Below are positions 1-9,126 of a stretch of DNA of 50,848 nucleotides, in pieces. Position 1 is the stretch's first letter. Each line of letters begins with the position of its first letter. A model generated the notes under the pieces. The model was not told where the DNA came from. It searched no databases and saw only the letters and a list, made by a program, of their open reading frames with translations. The position numbers and the translations under genes are program-made. The DNA comes from Chitinophagales bacterium. GTDB taxonomy: Bacteria; Bacteroidota; Bacteroidia; Chitinophagales; Saprospiraceae. The stretch lies in assembly GCA_026928325.1 (NCBI GenBank), contig JAIXKS010000025.1, forward strand, positions 38,427-89,274, given 5' to 3'.

Positions 1-136
1 TCATTGAATCTATAGCTAAGATGATCGCTCTAGATGTGTTGAAAATTTGACTAGCGGGAATGATGCCTTTGCCATCTTGTTTTATACTTTCCAACCATCG
101 GCTAAACTGCTCTTTATGATCATTGTCTTGCTCTCC
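1..136 (-). pseudogene. Duplicated 3'-end fragment of the two-domain oxidoreductase gene
   Basis: Read on the minus strand, this segment encodes nearly the same peptide as the last part of the 330-2444 gene (HKEQF, RWLESIKQDG, IIPASQIFNTSRAI), with a few substitutions. DNA identity to 355-490 is high up to about base 136 and is then lost. No start codon is visible, so it is a C-terminal fragment left by duplication or recombination. It runs off the left edge of the window, so its 3' end is unseen. Confidence 0.8.
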
Positions 137-173
137 ATTCACGTCCACATGACTGATGATACTTAATGGCTAT

Positions 174-311
174 TTGCAAATTCATTTGCAATGAGTATGT
201 GTTGTTGCAAATATATTTGCAAGGCCATTAAGTTATAAGCCTTTTTAAATAGTGGTTATTTATGTTTTGCTGCTCTTTAATGTTTGATCTTGTTTCAAAT
301 AAATTTGAAAC
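174..311. repeat. Cluster of short AT-rich perfect palindromes
   Basis: Three perfect palindromes lie in the 190-bp gap between the duplicated fragment and the intact oxidoreductase. They are TTGCAAAT-TC-ATTTGCAA at 174-191, TTGCAAAT-AT-ATTTGCAA at 205-222, and GTTTCAAAT-AA-ATTTGAAAC at 292-311. The last two are followed by GGCCATTAA or CGCCATTAA. Close relatives recur at 2943-2960 and 3032-3051, on the other side of the same gene. They may be REP-like hairpins or bidirectional terminators; nothing in the sequence decides between these. Confidence 0.7.
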
Positions 312-329
312 GCCATTAATTGATGCTAA

Positions 330-2444
330 TTATAAATATTTCCATTGACCTTCTTTCATTGAATCTATAGCTAAGATGATCGCTCTAGATGTGTTGAAAA
401 TTTGACTAGCAGGGATGATGCCTTCGCCATCTTGTTTTATACTTTCCAACCATCGGTTAAACTGCTCTTTATGACCTTTGTCTTGTGAAGATTTCATCTT
501 AGATTGCTTGAAGCCAAAAAACTCTGCTTTACGAAAATTGTCAATAACGATGGTTTTTTGTTGTGAATAGATTTCTATTCGTTCCTTAGAATATGACTTA
601 CTTCCATTGGCAAAGTAATTAATCACGCCTGTACTGCCATTTTTATATTTTAATAGAATGCTGGCGTTATCCGTGTTTGCAAGAGGTGTAATTCCTAGAC
701 CATTCATCAGGACACTTTCTACTTCACTGTCAGCTAAGAAGGAAATCAGGTCAATATAATGACAGGCTTCTCCGATGATTCTTCCGCCCCCTGAAGCAAG
801 ATCGTGTACCCATGAGTTTTCGGGTATAAATCCTGCATTCATCGTAGCAATGACTTGAATAGGAACGCCTACAGGTAAGACTTTTTTTGCAGTTTGTACA
901 AAGGGAGAGAATCGCCTATTGAAACCTACTGTAAGCGATTTTTCTGATGTCTTATACACTGCTTCGAGCTCATTTAGTTCCTCTAAGGTTAATGCAAGTG
1001 GCTTTTCTACAAAGACGTGTTTCCCTGCTTGTAATGCGTCAATGACTTGCCGAGCATGGAGATTGTGTCGTGTAGTAATCATAACAGCATCTACATCTAT
1101 ATCTTCTAAAACATCTTTATAATTAGTAGATGAATGAGTAATATTGTATTTCTTAGCCAATGTTGTACCTGTCAGACCTTTTGCACTGACGATATATTTT
1201 ATATTTGCCTTTAGCTGACTTAGCATAGGTACTGTCATAGCTCCGGTAAAGTTTCCGGCTCCAATGATGGCGATAGTACCCTTGGTTTTTGTATGGTAAT
1301 TGTCGGAAATACGGACGGAATGATTTTCGACATTGACATCAAGTGGGTATTGTAATATGGAAGCAATAGCCTGTGATTTTCCCATATTGCCATAGATTTC
1401 GTTGTAGTTTTCTAGATCGATAACTTCCGTGATAAGCGGTTTGACATTGATTTTTGCGGTAGCAAGGGCATGAAGGATGGCCTCAAAGTTGCGCTTTTCT
1501 GTCCATCGCACATAGCCGATGGGATAATCTAATCCTTTTTGCTCGTAGTGATCGTCATATCTTCCCGGACCATAAGAGCAAGATACCTGAAAAGTAAGTT
1601 CTTTTTCGTAAAAGTCACTACGTTGAATGTCAAGACCTATCACTCCGACTAAGACTATTCGACCTCGCTTACGAGACATTTGGGCCGCTTGAGAGATGAC
1701 CTCATTTGACTTGGTAGAAGCTGTTATTAATACAGCATCCGCACCGATGCCATCCGTTTTTGCAAGTATCACGTCTGACGGATTGATGTCAGGTGTGACT
1801 TGAATGGCTTCTACACCAAAGCTTTTGGCTAAAGTAACTTTGTCCGGATCAAAGTCGAGACCTATCACACGACATCCATTTGCGTGAAGCAATTGTACTG
1901 CTATGAGACCAATCAAACCTAAACCTGTCACGACAATGGTCTCGCCAAAAGTAGGGTGGATCAACCTTATTCCTTGTAATGCTATGGCTCCTATGACGGT
2001 AAAACTCGCATCTATATAGGATACTCCATCAGGAATACGAGCTACAAGATTATGAGGAATACTAACAACTTCCGCATGGTTGCCATTAGAGATCACGCGA
2101 TCTCCGATTTTAAATTCAGTAACTCCTTCGCCGATAGCAATCACCTCTCCTGCTTGACAATATCCGAGAGGAAGTGGTTCGCCCAATTTTCTAAATACCG
2201 CATCCATCGTAGGCCGCAGTCCATCTGTTTTGATTTTTTGTAAGACTTGCTTGACCTTTTCGGGTTGCTGTCGAGCCTTATCGATCCAACCTGCTTTGCC
2301 AAACTCTACAAGCATTCTCTCTGTGCCGAGAGAAACCAAGGTATTATGGGTTTTAATCAAAACTTGACCTTTTCGTACTTCAGGTACCGGTACTTCTTGG
2401 AGGATGGTATTTCCGGACTTTAGATCTTGGATGATTTGTTTCAT
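330..2444 (-). CDS. Two-domain oxidoreductase: MDR-type dehydrogenase fused to Gfo/Idh/MocA oxidoreductase
   Basis: This 704-aa fusion has an N-terminal medium-chain dehydrogenase/reductase half with a Rossmann motif GLGLIG at residues 174-179. A second NAD(P)-binding half starts with IAIIGAGNFTGA near residue 391 and carries the Gfo/Idh/MocA signature EKP at 480-482. Such fusions are recurrent in bacterial polysaccharide and O-antigen loci. Their exact substrate is mostly unknown, but redox modification or epimerisation of a nucleotide sugar or sugar acid is the usual inference. ATG start. It is the last intact gene of the minus-strand locus and is set apart from asnB by 660 bp of repeats. 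A fragment of its 3' end is duplicated at 1-136. The family call is firm; the reaction is not known. Confidence 0.9.
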   Translation of the reverse strand: MKQIIQDLKSGNTILQEVPVPEVRKGQVLIKTHNTLVSLGTERMLVEFGKAGWIDKARQQPEKVKQVLQKIKTDGLRPTMDAVFRKLGEPLPLGYCQAGEVIAIGEGVTEFKIGDRVISNGNHAEVVSIPHNLVARIPDGVSYIDASFTVIGAIALQGIRLIHPTFGETIVVTGLGLIGLIAVQLLHANGCRVIGLDFDPDKVTLAKSFGVEAIQVTPDINPSDVILAKTDGIGADAVLITASTKSNEVISQAAQMSRKRGRIVLVGVIGLDIQRSDFYEKELTFQVSCSYGPGRYDDHYEQKGLDYPIGYVRWTEKRNFEAILHALATAKINVKPLITEVIDLENYNEIYGNMGKSQAIASILQYPLDVNVENHSVRISDNYHTKTKGTIAIIGAGNFTGAMTVPMLSQLKANIKYIVSAKGLTGTTLAKKYNITHSSTNYKDVLEDIDVDAVMITTRHNLHARQVIDALQAGKHVFVEKPLALTLEELNELEAVYKTSEKSLTVGFNRRFSPFVQTAKKVLPVGVPIQVIATMNAGFIPENSWVHDLASGGGRIIGEACHYIDLISFLADSEVESVLMNGLGITPLANTDNASILLKYKNGSTGVINYFANGSKSYSKERIEIYSQQKTIVIDNFRKAEFFGFKQSKMKSSQDKGHKEQFNRWLESIKQDGEGIIPASQIFNTSRAIILAIDSMKEGQWKYL

Positions 2445-2478
2445 TATGTTTTATACTAAAAAGATTTTTTAAACAACT

Positions 2479-2960
2479 ATGGCATTGCAAATTTATTGGC
2501 TTTGAAACGAAGTGATGCTTATTAAAAATCTAGATTCTCCAATACACAATGCAGATATACAGCATTGCAAATCGATATAAAAAAATGGTTCATAAGAAAA
2601 TTATATTTCTATCAGAACTGTATAGAAATAATGGCATTGCAAATTTATTGGCTTTGAAACGAAGTGATGCTTATTAAAAATCTAGATTCTCCAATACACG
2701 ATGCAGATATACGGCATTGCAAATCGATATAAAAAAATGGTTCATGAGAAAATTATATTTCTATCAAAACTGTATAGAAAAATAATGGCATTGCAAATTC
2801 ATTTGCTTTGAAACGAAGTGATGCTTATTAAAAATCTAGATTCTCCAATACACGATGCAGATATACGGCATTGCAAATCGATATAAAAAAATGGTTCATG
2901 AGAAAATTATATTTCTATCAAAACTGTATAGAAATAATGGCATTGCAAATTTATTTGCAA
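2479..2960. repeat. Tandem repeat, three units of 152-154 bp plus a partial fourth
   Basis: Units begin at 2479, 2631 and 2785 with ATGGCATTGCAAATT, and a partial fourth begins at 2937. The spacings are 152, 154 and 152 bp. Copies differ at only a few positions (for example ATACACAATG versus ATACACGATG). Each unit also has an internal GGCATTGCAAATCGATAT. The array ends in a palindrome (2943-2960). It fills most of the 660-bp gap 2445-3105; no credible gene is seen there. The remainder (2961-3105) holds a second palindrome at 3032-3051, identical to the one at 292-311. Confidence 0.9.
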
Positions 2961-3031
2961 TATACCACTTCATGTTTGAAATTTATTTAAAACGCCATGA
3001 TTGGGTCGCCATAATGGCATTGGTACTAGAT

Positions 3032-3051
3032 GTTTCAAATAAATTTGAAAC
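3032..3051. repeat. 20-bp perfect palindrome, identical to 292-311
   Basis: GTTTCAAAT-AA-ATTTGAAAC followed by GCC lies just after the tandem array. The same 20-mer occurs on the far side of the oxidoreductase gene, so the gene is bracketed by matching palindromes. Confidence 0.75.
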
Positions 3052-3105
3052 GCCAATATTAACGCCATAGATAGCAAAATAGAGAATCCAATGATTTATT
3101 GAATT

Positions 3106-5007
3106 TTACTTTTGTGTAATAAACTGATGAAACCACGAGCGGATCGCCAATAAGCCTAAAATGGTATAGCTTGCATCAATTTTGTTGGATTGATTATCCT
3201 TAATTAAGTTTTGGACAGCATTATAATCGAAGACGCCATCATTTTCTATTTGCTCTTGGGTAAAAACCTGACTTATATGATCACCTAATTCCTCCTTGAT
3301 CCAGACCCTAACAGGAGCGGCAAAACCCGCTTTTGGCCTATAAATCACATCATGTGGCAGATATCGTTCCATTACTTTTTTTAGAAGATACTTTGTGGTG
3401 ATGCCTTTCATTTTGTAAGCAGGTGGAATTCTTGTGGAAAATTCCACTAATTCCTTATCAAGAAAAGGAACTCTTACTTCCACACCACAAGCCATGCTCA
3501 TTTTGTCTGTATAGTTTAGATTGTGATCGGGCAAAAAATGGTTTAACTCCAGATATAACATTTGATTTAGCTTAGACACTTCTTTTGGTATATCACTAAG
3601 GGTTGATTTCAATATACTTGAAGGAAGAAAGGTGCTTATTTGATTTTGTAGGTCTGTTGAAAACAGTTTCTTCGCTTCTGTTGTATTTATCCACGAAAAA
3701 TACCCTGTTAATCTTTCTTCCCATGGCTTATCCATATCGGATGTAAGTTTTTTTAACCTTCTGATATATGGATTTTTTGAATGAAAAAGATTTAAAATTG
3801 TATTACTACCCTTAAAAATAAATTTGGGTATGAATTTTAAGAATTGTTCAAGTCTTACCGTCTGATGCCGACGATACCCTGAAAACAAATCGTCTCCGGC
3901 AGTCCCTCCTAACAGTACAACATAACCATCCTTTCGAGCTTGACGGCAAATATTCAAGACATGTAGTGGCGCAAGATCTGCTTGTGGTTCGTCAAGATGA
4001 TATATCATTTGATCAAATTCATCAATGATATCAATTTTACTTTTGACGACAGTAAGATTAACATTCAAATGGTCAGCTACTTTTCTTGCGTAGTATAAAT
4101 CATCTGAAAAGCCTTCCTTGCCCATATCATCACTGCCAGAGTCAATCGTATAACATTGTAACGTTTTATCAGGCATAATTTTGCGAGCCAATGCCACTAT
4201 CGCACTGGAATCGAGACCACCGGAAAGGAAAAACCCAACTAGGACATCTGAAAGGAGTTGTCTTTTTACTGCATTTGTCAAATGATCGTCTAAGGCATCT
4301 ATCCATTCCTTTTCCGTCATGGAGTCATATTTCCCTTCAAATGGTATCGTATAATACCTGACCATACTTAATGTTTCAGGCATTGATGTGTTCATCTGTA
4401 TGTAGTGCCCCGGTAATAGTTTTTTCACTTCATTATACATCGTGCTTTCTCCTGGACTCCAAAGGAACTCAATGTATTGAAGCATGGCTTTAGGATCAAT
4501 ATTCAAGTTTAAATCTGGTATTGCTAACAATGATTTTATTTCAGACACAAAAATAAATTTGTTATTTTCATGATAATAATACAAAGGTTTGACTCCAAAT
4601 GGATCACGAGCCACTATCAAATCATGTGTGTGTGTATCGTATATAGCCAATGCAAAAATCCCATTGAGCATATTAAAAATGTCTAAGCCATACTCGACAT
4701 ATCCATACAAAACCGTTTCGGTATCGGATGTAGATCGAAAAGTATATTTATCTTTCAACTTTGCCCTGATGTCAAAATGGTTGTAAATCTCACCATTGAG
4801 TATGATACAATACCGACCATCTTCTGTAAACATGGGTTGACGCCCATTGGCACTTAAATCCTGAATAGCCAATCGCCTATGACCTAATGAAATACTTTCA
4901 TCCGAGAAAAAACCTTCTCCATCCGGACCTCTGTGGGCAATGATCTGGGTCATGGGCTGTATAAATTCCCGATGCTTGGGATGAATGATGCCTGTTATTC
5001 CGCACAT
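3106..5007 (-). CDS. asnB: Asparagine synthase (glutamine-hydrolysing)-type amidotransferase
   Basis: This 633-aa protein starts MCGITG, exposing the catalytic Cys2 of a class II glutamine amidotransferase domain (residues 2 to about 200; RDPFGVKPLYY at 134-144). The ATP-pyrophosphatase synthetase domain follows, with the PPi loop SGGLDSS at 262-268. Length and motifs match AsnB. In polysaccharide loci, AsnB paralogues (for example WbpS or WbmI-type proteins) are thought to amidate sugar carboxylates. With UDP-uronic acid pathways encoded in the same locus, a sugar-amidating role is a reasonable inference, but a true asparagine synthetase cannot be excluded. The 5-bp gap to the upstream glycosyltransferase indicates co-transcription. 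Confidence 0.92.
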   Translation of the reverse strand: MCGITGIIHPKHREFIQPMTQIIAHRGPDGEGFFSDESISLGHRRLAIQDLSANGRQPMFTEDGRYCIILNGEIYNHFDIRAKLKDKYTFRSTSDTETVLYGYVEYGLDIFNMLNGIFALAIYDTHTHDLIVARDPFGVKPLYYYHENNKFIFVSEIKSLLAIPDLNLNIDPKAMLQYIEFLWSPGESTMYNEVKKLLPGHYIQMNTSMPETLSMVRYYTIPFEGKYDSMTEKEWIDALDDHLTNAVKRQLLSDVLVGFFLSGGLDSSAIVALARKIMPDKTLQCYTIDSGSDDMGKEGFSDDLYYARKVADHLNVNLTVVKSKIDIIDEFDQMIYHLDEPQADLAPLHVLNICRQARKDGYVVLLGGTAGDDLFSGYRRHQTVRLEQFLKFIPKFIFKGSNTILNLFHSKNPYIRRLKKLTSDMDKPWEERLTGYFSWINTTEAKKLFSTDLQNQISTFLPSSILKSTLSDIPKEVSKLNQMLYLELNHFLPDHNLNYTDKMSMACGVEVRVPFLDKELVEFSTRIPPAYKMKGITTKYLLKKVMERYLPHDVIYRPKAGFAAPVRVWIKEELGDHISQVFTQEQIENDGVFDYNAVQNLIKDNQSNKIDASYTILGLLAIRSWFHQFITQK

Positions 5008-5012
5008 GAAAA

Positions 5013-5831
5013 TTAGTTTTTATTTAATTTCTGACTTTTTTCTAAATACTTAACATCAATTATAAAATAAAAAACCAACCCATGCATAAAATGATATATA
5101 AACCCAATTTTACCATCTAAAAACCCTAAGCGAATGAAGTATCTATAAAAAAAATAAATAAATGGTCTAATTAATGGTGGCATTAGACGATTCCATATAC
5201 GGTCTCTTATCCAAAGCTTGCGTTGTGTATTATTGCCAAAAAAAATAGCATTTGGATCTTTTTCTTTCTTAAATTGTGTGCTTTCAAAATCAGAATATCG
5301 ATTATGTTTGTCGATCCAATCATGAAAATTTTTATTGTTTTTGTCAGCAAAATCATATTTTAAGACTCCTGTTTCTCCATCTACATGAATATGTTCGTTA
5401 ATGTCTCGCTCACACGATGCAACCCGCCATTTAAAAAGTCTCAATAGTTTCGTTGGATAATAACCACCATATTTTATCCATTTCCCCATAAAATAAAACC
5501 TTCGTTTCAAAAAATATCCATTATATTTCGAATTTATAAGTTCCTCTAATATTTCTGTTTTAAGTTCCTCCGTCAGATATTCATCGGCATCTAAGAATAA
5601 CATCCATTCATTGGCTTTAGGGATTTCCTTAATTGCAAAATTTCTTTGATTTGCATAATTATCAAATTTTCGTTGATATAGATTTACAGGAAAATCCTTG
5701 ATGATTTCTAAAGTTTTGTCCGTAGAGTATGAGTCAACAACAATAATTTCATCTGCCCATCCTACAATATTATCTAATACCTGACGGATGTTTAATTCTT
5801 CATTATAGGTTAATATTACTACACTAAGCAT
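5013..5831 (-). CDS. Glycosyltransferase family 2, WaaE/KdtX-like
   Basis: This 272-aa GT-A enzyme opens with SVVILTYNEELNIRQVL and continues with EIIVVDSYSTDKTLEI and the metal-binding stretch FLDADEYL. This arrangement is typical of the WaaE-like branch of GT2, which adds glucose or related sugars to lipopolysaccharide core and polysaccharide repeat units. A hydrophobic and aromatic C-terminal part (PFIYFFYRYFIRLGFLDG) suggests membrane association at the cytoplasmic face. Its start overlaps the end of the fkbM-type gene by 8 bp, pointing to translational coupling. Donor and acceptor cannot be inferred. Confidence 0.9.
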   Translation of the reverse strand: MLSVVILTYNEELNIRQVLDNIVGWADEIIVVDSYSTDKTLEIIKDFPVNLYQRKFDNYANQRNFAIKEIPKANEWMLFLDADEYLTEELKTEILEELINSKYNGYFLKRRFYFMGKWIKYGGYYPTKLLRLFKWRVASCERDINEHIHVDGETGVLKYDFADKNNKNFHDWIDKHNRYSDFESTQFKKEKDPNAIFFGNNTQRKLWIRDRIWNRLMPPLIRPFIYFFYRYFIRLGFLDGKIGFIYHFMHGLVFYFIIDVKYLEKSQKLNKN

Positions 5832-6582
5832 GTCTTATGGTTGCAAATATATTTTGTGTTTTGTCTTTAGGTAATAATGGTTCTATAGATGGAAATTTCT
5901 CTGCATTTAATAATTTATAACCCCTCTTAACTAGAAAATCTAATACCTGATCATACGTTTTTTCATAGACTTCTATCAATACATCTGGCTTAAACTCAAA
6001 TACCCGAATGGATCCATGAATAACCATTAGTTCAGCACCTTCAGTATCAATTTTAATAAAATTTGGAGGTTCAAAATATTCTAAAATAGAATCTAAAGTT
6101 AGTATAGGTACAAATCGAGTATTCCTTGTTCCTCCTGTTTGGGTTGAACCATCCACTGCTGACAGATGACTAGTCGCTCTCGATCTATTAGCAATATTAA
6201 AACTTGCTATTCCTGATTTTTCTGATATAGCAATAGGTAAAACATTTAAGTCTAAATCTTGGTTTCGATCAATACTTTTTTGAATTATTGAACTTAACCA
6301 AACATCAGGCTCTACCATCAAACACTTCCCTCCGTTTGATTTAATTGTAGCCATGAAACCAAAAATCCCTAAATTTGCACCTATATCCCATATAACATCA
6401 TCTTTATTAATAAAATTGAGTGCTGCAAAAGTAAGCATAGGGTCAATATTGTCGAGATTAAATTTCCAGTACCTTAATCCACATTCTGGACTGACAATCA
6501 ACTTTCTATTATCAAAATTTTGTGAAAATCTTCGTGTTATAATTTTCCCTCTGCTCAATCTTTCTATTAGGTGTCTTATCAT
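5824..6582 (-). CDS. FkbM family methyltransferase
   Basis: The 252-aa protein has the SAM-binding motif I VIWDIGANLGIFGF (about residues 63-76) and the family signature FIKIDTEGAELMVIHG in its second half, both diagnostic of FkbM-type methyltransferases. Members in polysaccharide loci O-methylate sugars of the glycan or its non-reducing end, and some terminate chain growth. The N-terminal 40 residues (Arg-rich, SPECGLRYWKFNL) resemble those seen in cell-surface loci. ATG start at 6582; it overlaps the following GT2 gene by 8 bp. The substrate is unknown. Confidence 0.88.
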   Translation of the reverse strand: MIRHLIERLSRGKIITRRFSQNFDNRKLIVSPECGLRYWKFNLDNIDPMLTFAALNFINKDDVIWDIGANLGIFGFMATIKSNGGKCLMVEPDVWLSSIIQKSIDRNQDLDLNVLPIAISEKSGIASFNIANRSRATSHLSAVDGSTQTGGTRNTRFVPILTLDSILEYFEPPNFIKIDTEGAELMVIHGSIRVFEFKPDVLIEVYEKTYDQVLDFLVKRGYKLLNAEKFPSIEPLLPKDKTQNIFATIRHA

Positions 6583-6637
6583 TATGGTTTTATCTTAATC
6601 ATTGTATAATTTACTAATTCCTTCAGTTAGATTTTAA

Positions 6638-7753
6638 TTATTTTGAATCAAGTGATTTGTAAAAATCCACCCATTCATGTATATGTTCAGAAATATCATA
6701 CTGTTCACTCAAACGTAAGGCATTCAATGACATTTCTTGATAATGAACATCATCCATTGTCAAAATCTTATCAATAATTGATCTAAGTGATTCGACATCA
6801 TTATTAACCCAAAAACCTGCTTGATTTGTCTCCAAGGATTCCCATGGTGTTCCTTTTGAAGCCACAACAGGAGTGCCTTGCGCCAAAGATTCTATAACTA
6901 CCAATCCAAAATTTTCTGAATCTGAAATCAGAAAATTAAAGGAGGATTGAGCAAGGAATTTTTCTTTATCATTTCCTTCTACATGACCTACTAATATGAC
7001 CTTTTCTTTTAACTTTTCATCATCAATAAGTTGAAGAAGTTTTTGACCATAATTGTTTTCAAAATCTCCGGCAATCCTTAATTCCCAATCACTTTCCATA
7101 AATGACTGAGAGAATTTACACGCTAATATTAATCTATCTAATGCTTTGATAGGATGAATGCGCCCAATAAAACTGATATATCGTTTTTTTTCAGTATCGA
7201 TTCCTTTCGGAAGTATCATATAATTAGGGATCTCTACCATTTGGCATTTTTCTCCCAATATCAATCTGGCATTTTCTGTTTCTGGGGAAGTTGTAGTATG
7301 GAATATTGCATTCCTGCTAAAAACTGTTCTAAATCCTTTCAAATATAATCTCTTACTCCATCCTGAATACCTCAAGGCATTGGGATACAACTCTCCTCTT
7401 GTGGACCAAACGATCTTTTTATTCATTAATATTGCACCAATGGCCATAATTAATGAAAAGGGATAAAATACAGAATTTAGGTGTACAATATCTGTTTTCC
7501 TAATTGCCAACAATCCATGAAACATTGCTGTAAAAGGAAATTTGTGCCATTTAGTTTTACAATAAATAACCTTACCATAAGGAAATTTGTGCCATTGATT
7601 TCTTGGTACAGATTCTGATAACATAGCATCACTACTCACTACAGTAATGTTAAATCCTTTCCCTTCCAGAGCCGATGATATCCAATACATAGAATTGCTA
7701 GGGCCGCCTTGTTGAGATGGATAAAAAGATCCTATAGGTATTAAGATTTTCAT
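6638..7753 (-). CDS. Glycosyltransferase family 4
   Basis: This 371-aa GT-B enzyme has an N-terminal acceptor domain starting MKILIPIGSFYPSQQGGPS, then FIGRIHPIKALDRLI, and a C-terminal nucleotide-sugar site SENFGLVVIESLAQGTPVV with the EX7E-type motif. The reading frame is open further upstream (to 7795), but the ATG at 7753 places the first beta strand at the N-terminus, as in the family. It also lies 6 bp after the stop of the upstream polymerase gene, so I chose it. The enzyme probably transfers one sugar of the repeat unit on the cytoplasmic side. Confidence 0.88.
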   Translation of the reverse strand: MKILIPIGSFYPSQQGGPSNSMYWISSALEGKGFNITVVSSDAMLSESVPRNQWHKFPYGKVIYCKTKWHKFPFTAMFHGLLAIRKTDIVHLNSVFYPFSLIMAIGAILMNKKIVWSTRGELYPNALRYSGWSKRLYLKGFRTVFSRNAIFHTTTSPETENARLILGEKCQMVEIPNYMILPKGIDTEKKRYISFIGRIHPIKALDRLILACKFSQSFMESDWELRIAGDFENNYGQKLLQLIDDEKLKEKVILVGHVEGNDKEKFLAQSSFNFLISDSENFGLVVIESLAQGTPVVASKGTPWESLETNQAGFWVNNDVESLRSIIDKILTMDDVHYQEMSLNALRLSEQYDISEHIHEWVDFYKSLDSK

Positions 7754-7758
7754 AATTA

Positions 7759-9108
7759 TCAATATTTTTTCAAACTTAATCCTATTAAAAGCCACATAAG
7801 TAAGCCTAATCCGCCCAATGAGAAAAAAAAATTTTCGCCAATATTTGATGTCAAAGAAGTGATTGTCAATATTGACAATGCTAAACTATTAATTGAAATA
7901 ATTTTTATTATTAATATGATTAACAATACCAAGCCAAATATGCTCAACCAAATTCCTAGTTCTTCCAATATAGCGAGAGGCAAAAATCCTTTTTCTGTTG
8001 CAGCACTGATAGGAATATTAAAATATGGATCTCTTTTTACTCTTTTTTCAAGTAATTTTGGGTTACTTTCTAATCCGAACCCAATTCCTGAATTAAAGTT
8101 ATTATTGATATTTTTATACATTTTCGAAAGTTGTACAGCTCTTGAGATATCAAATGATTCTTTAAGGCTTGAAACTTGATTTCGTTTAAATAAAAATTTC
8201 TGGAAAATTGGTTGATAAACAGGAAATAACAAAAGTGCCAATAATATAAATCCTGTTAGTTTTATCCTTTTAGTAGCGAATAACATCCAATTCGTAATTA
8301 ATTTTATGTTATTTTTATTAACTGCTATAAAAATTAATACTAAAACCATCGCCAAAACTACTGAAACTAATCCGGTACGTCCTTTAGATTCATTGATTAA
8401 AAAGTATAATGAAGTAAAGAGAAAAAATATTGTTAACTTATTAGATCTTCCTGCTATGATTTTTGCTAAGCAGTAAGAAATAGGTAAAGATAAAGTTACA
8501 GAAAATGTTTGTGGATGATTTGTTATTCCTTGAAATAGTTTCATTGTATGCCAATCAGTATATCTTGCCATACCAATATGCGGAAAAAATAAAATTGGTA
8601 TTGATAAAATTACAATTAGAAAAAACAAATTAAAAAACCAACTCTCCCAATAAGATTTATTATAGGTTGAATACATAACACTTCCTATGCACGCAATACT
8701 TCCGGTAGTAAATGAAAAAATCTTTAAAGATGAAATTTCTAAAGAATAACTAAAAAAAATTGAATGAATAATAAGGATTAATGAAAACAACAATATTGTT
8801 AATATTGGAATATTAACATCATTTCTTGTCAAAAACCTGCGCATGACAATAAAAAATACTAAAATTATAAAAGCAAATCTTAAAAAAGAAACAAAACTAT
8901 CTAATGGGTAATTAAATAGTACTGGATTGACAAGAAAAATAAGATAGCTATATGTAAGACCCTTGACTATATTATTGAAACTAATAAAAGATATAATTAT
9001 ACAGTATATTAATAGGATTATTGCTCCAATATTTCCAAACAATAAGAGTATTAAAGGAATTATTTGAGCAATTATATGTGAAGGTGCTAATTTAGCTTCT
9101 GTATCCAA
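7759..9108 (-). CDS. wzy: O-antigen polymerase/ligase-like membrane protein (Wzy candidate)
   Basis: The 449-aa product is almost entirely hydrophobic, with about ten to twelve predicted membrane segments. A more polar loop (KRNQVSSLKESFDISRAVQL to AATEKGFLPLAILEELG) ends in an E-rich turn followed by membrane helices, the usual architecture of Wzy/WaaL-type proteins. With Wzx, Wzz and several glycosyltransferases nearby, repeat-unit polymerase is the best guess. Sequence conservation in this class is too low to separate polymerase from ligase. The reading frame begins with TTG at 9108, 18 bp after the previous stop; no good in-frame ATG exists near the N-terminus. Confidence 0.75.
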   Translation of the reverse strand: MDTEAKLAPSHIIAQIIPLILLLFGNIGAIILLIYCIIISFISFNNIVKGLTYSYLIFLVNPVLFNYPLDSFVSFLRFAFIILVFFIVMRRFLTRNDVNIPILTILLFSLILIIHSIFFSYSLEISSLKIFSFTTGSIACIGSVMYSTYNKSYWESWFFNLFFLIVILSIPILFFPHIGMARYTDWHTMKLFQGITNHPQTFSVTLSLPISYCLAKIIAGRSNKLTIFFLFTSLYFLINESKGRTGLVSVVLAMVLVLIFIAVNKNNIKLITNWMLFATKRIKLTGFILLALLLFPVYQPIFQKFLFKRNQVSSLKESFDISRAVQLSKMYKNINNNFNSGIGFGLESNPKLLEKRVKRDPYFNIPISAATEKGFLPLAILEELGIWLSIFGLVLLIILIIKIISINSLALSILTITSLTSNIGENFFFSLGGLGLLMWLLIGLSLKKY

Positions 9109-9126
9109 TGTAAGTTTGATAAAAGT

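Noticed and set aside
2479-2960. Tandem repeat as a possible CRISPR array
   Set aside because: Units are 152-154 bp and contiguous with no unique spacers, and no cas genes are present.
2855-3070. Plus-strand ORF of 71 codons
   Set aside because: It lies entirely in the tandem repeat and palindromes and has no protein-like features.
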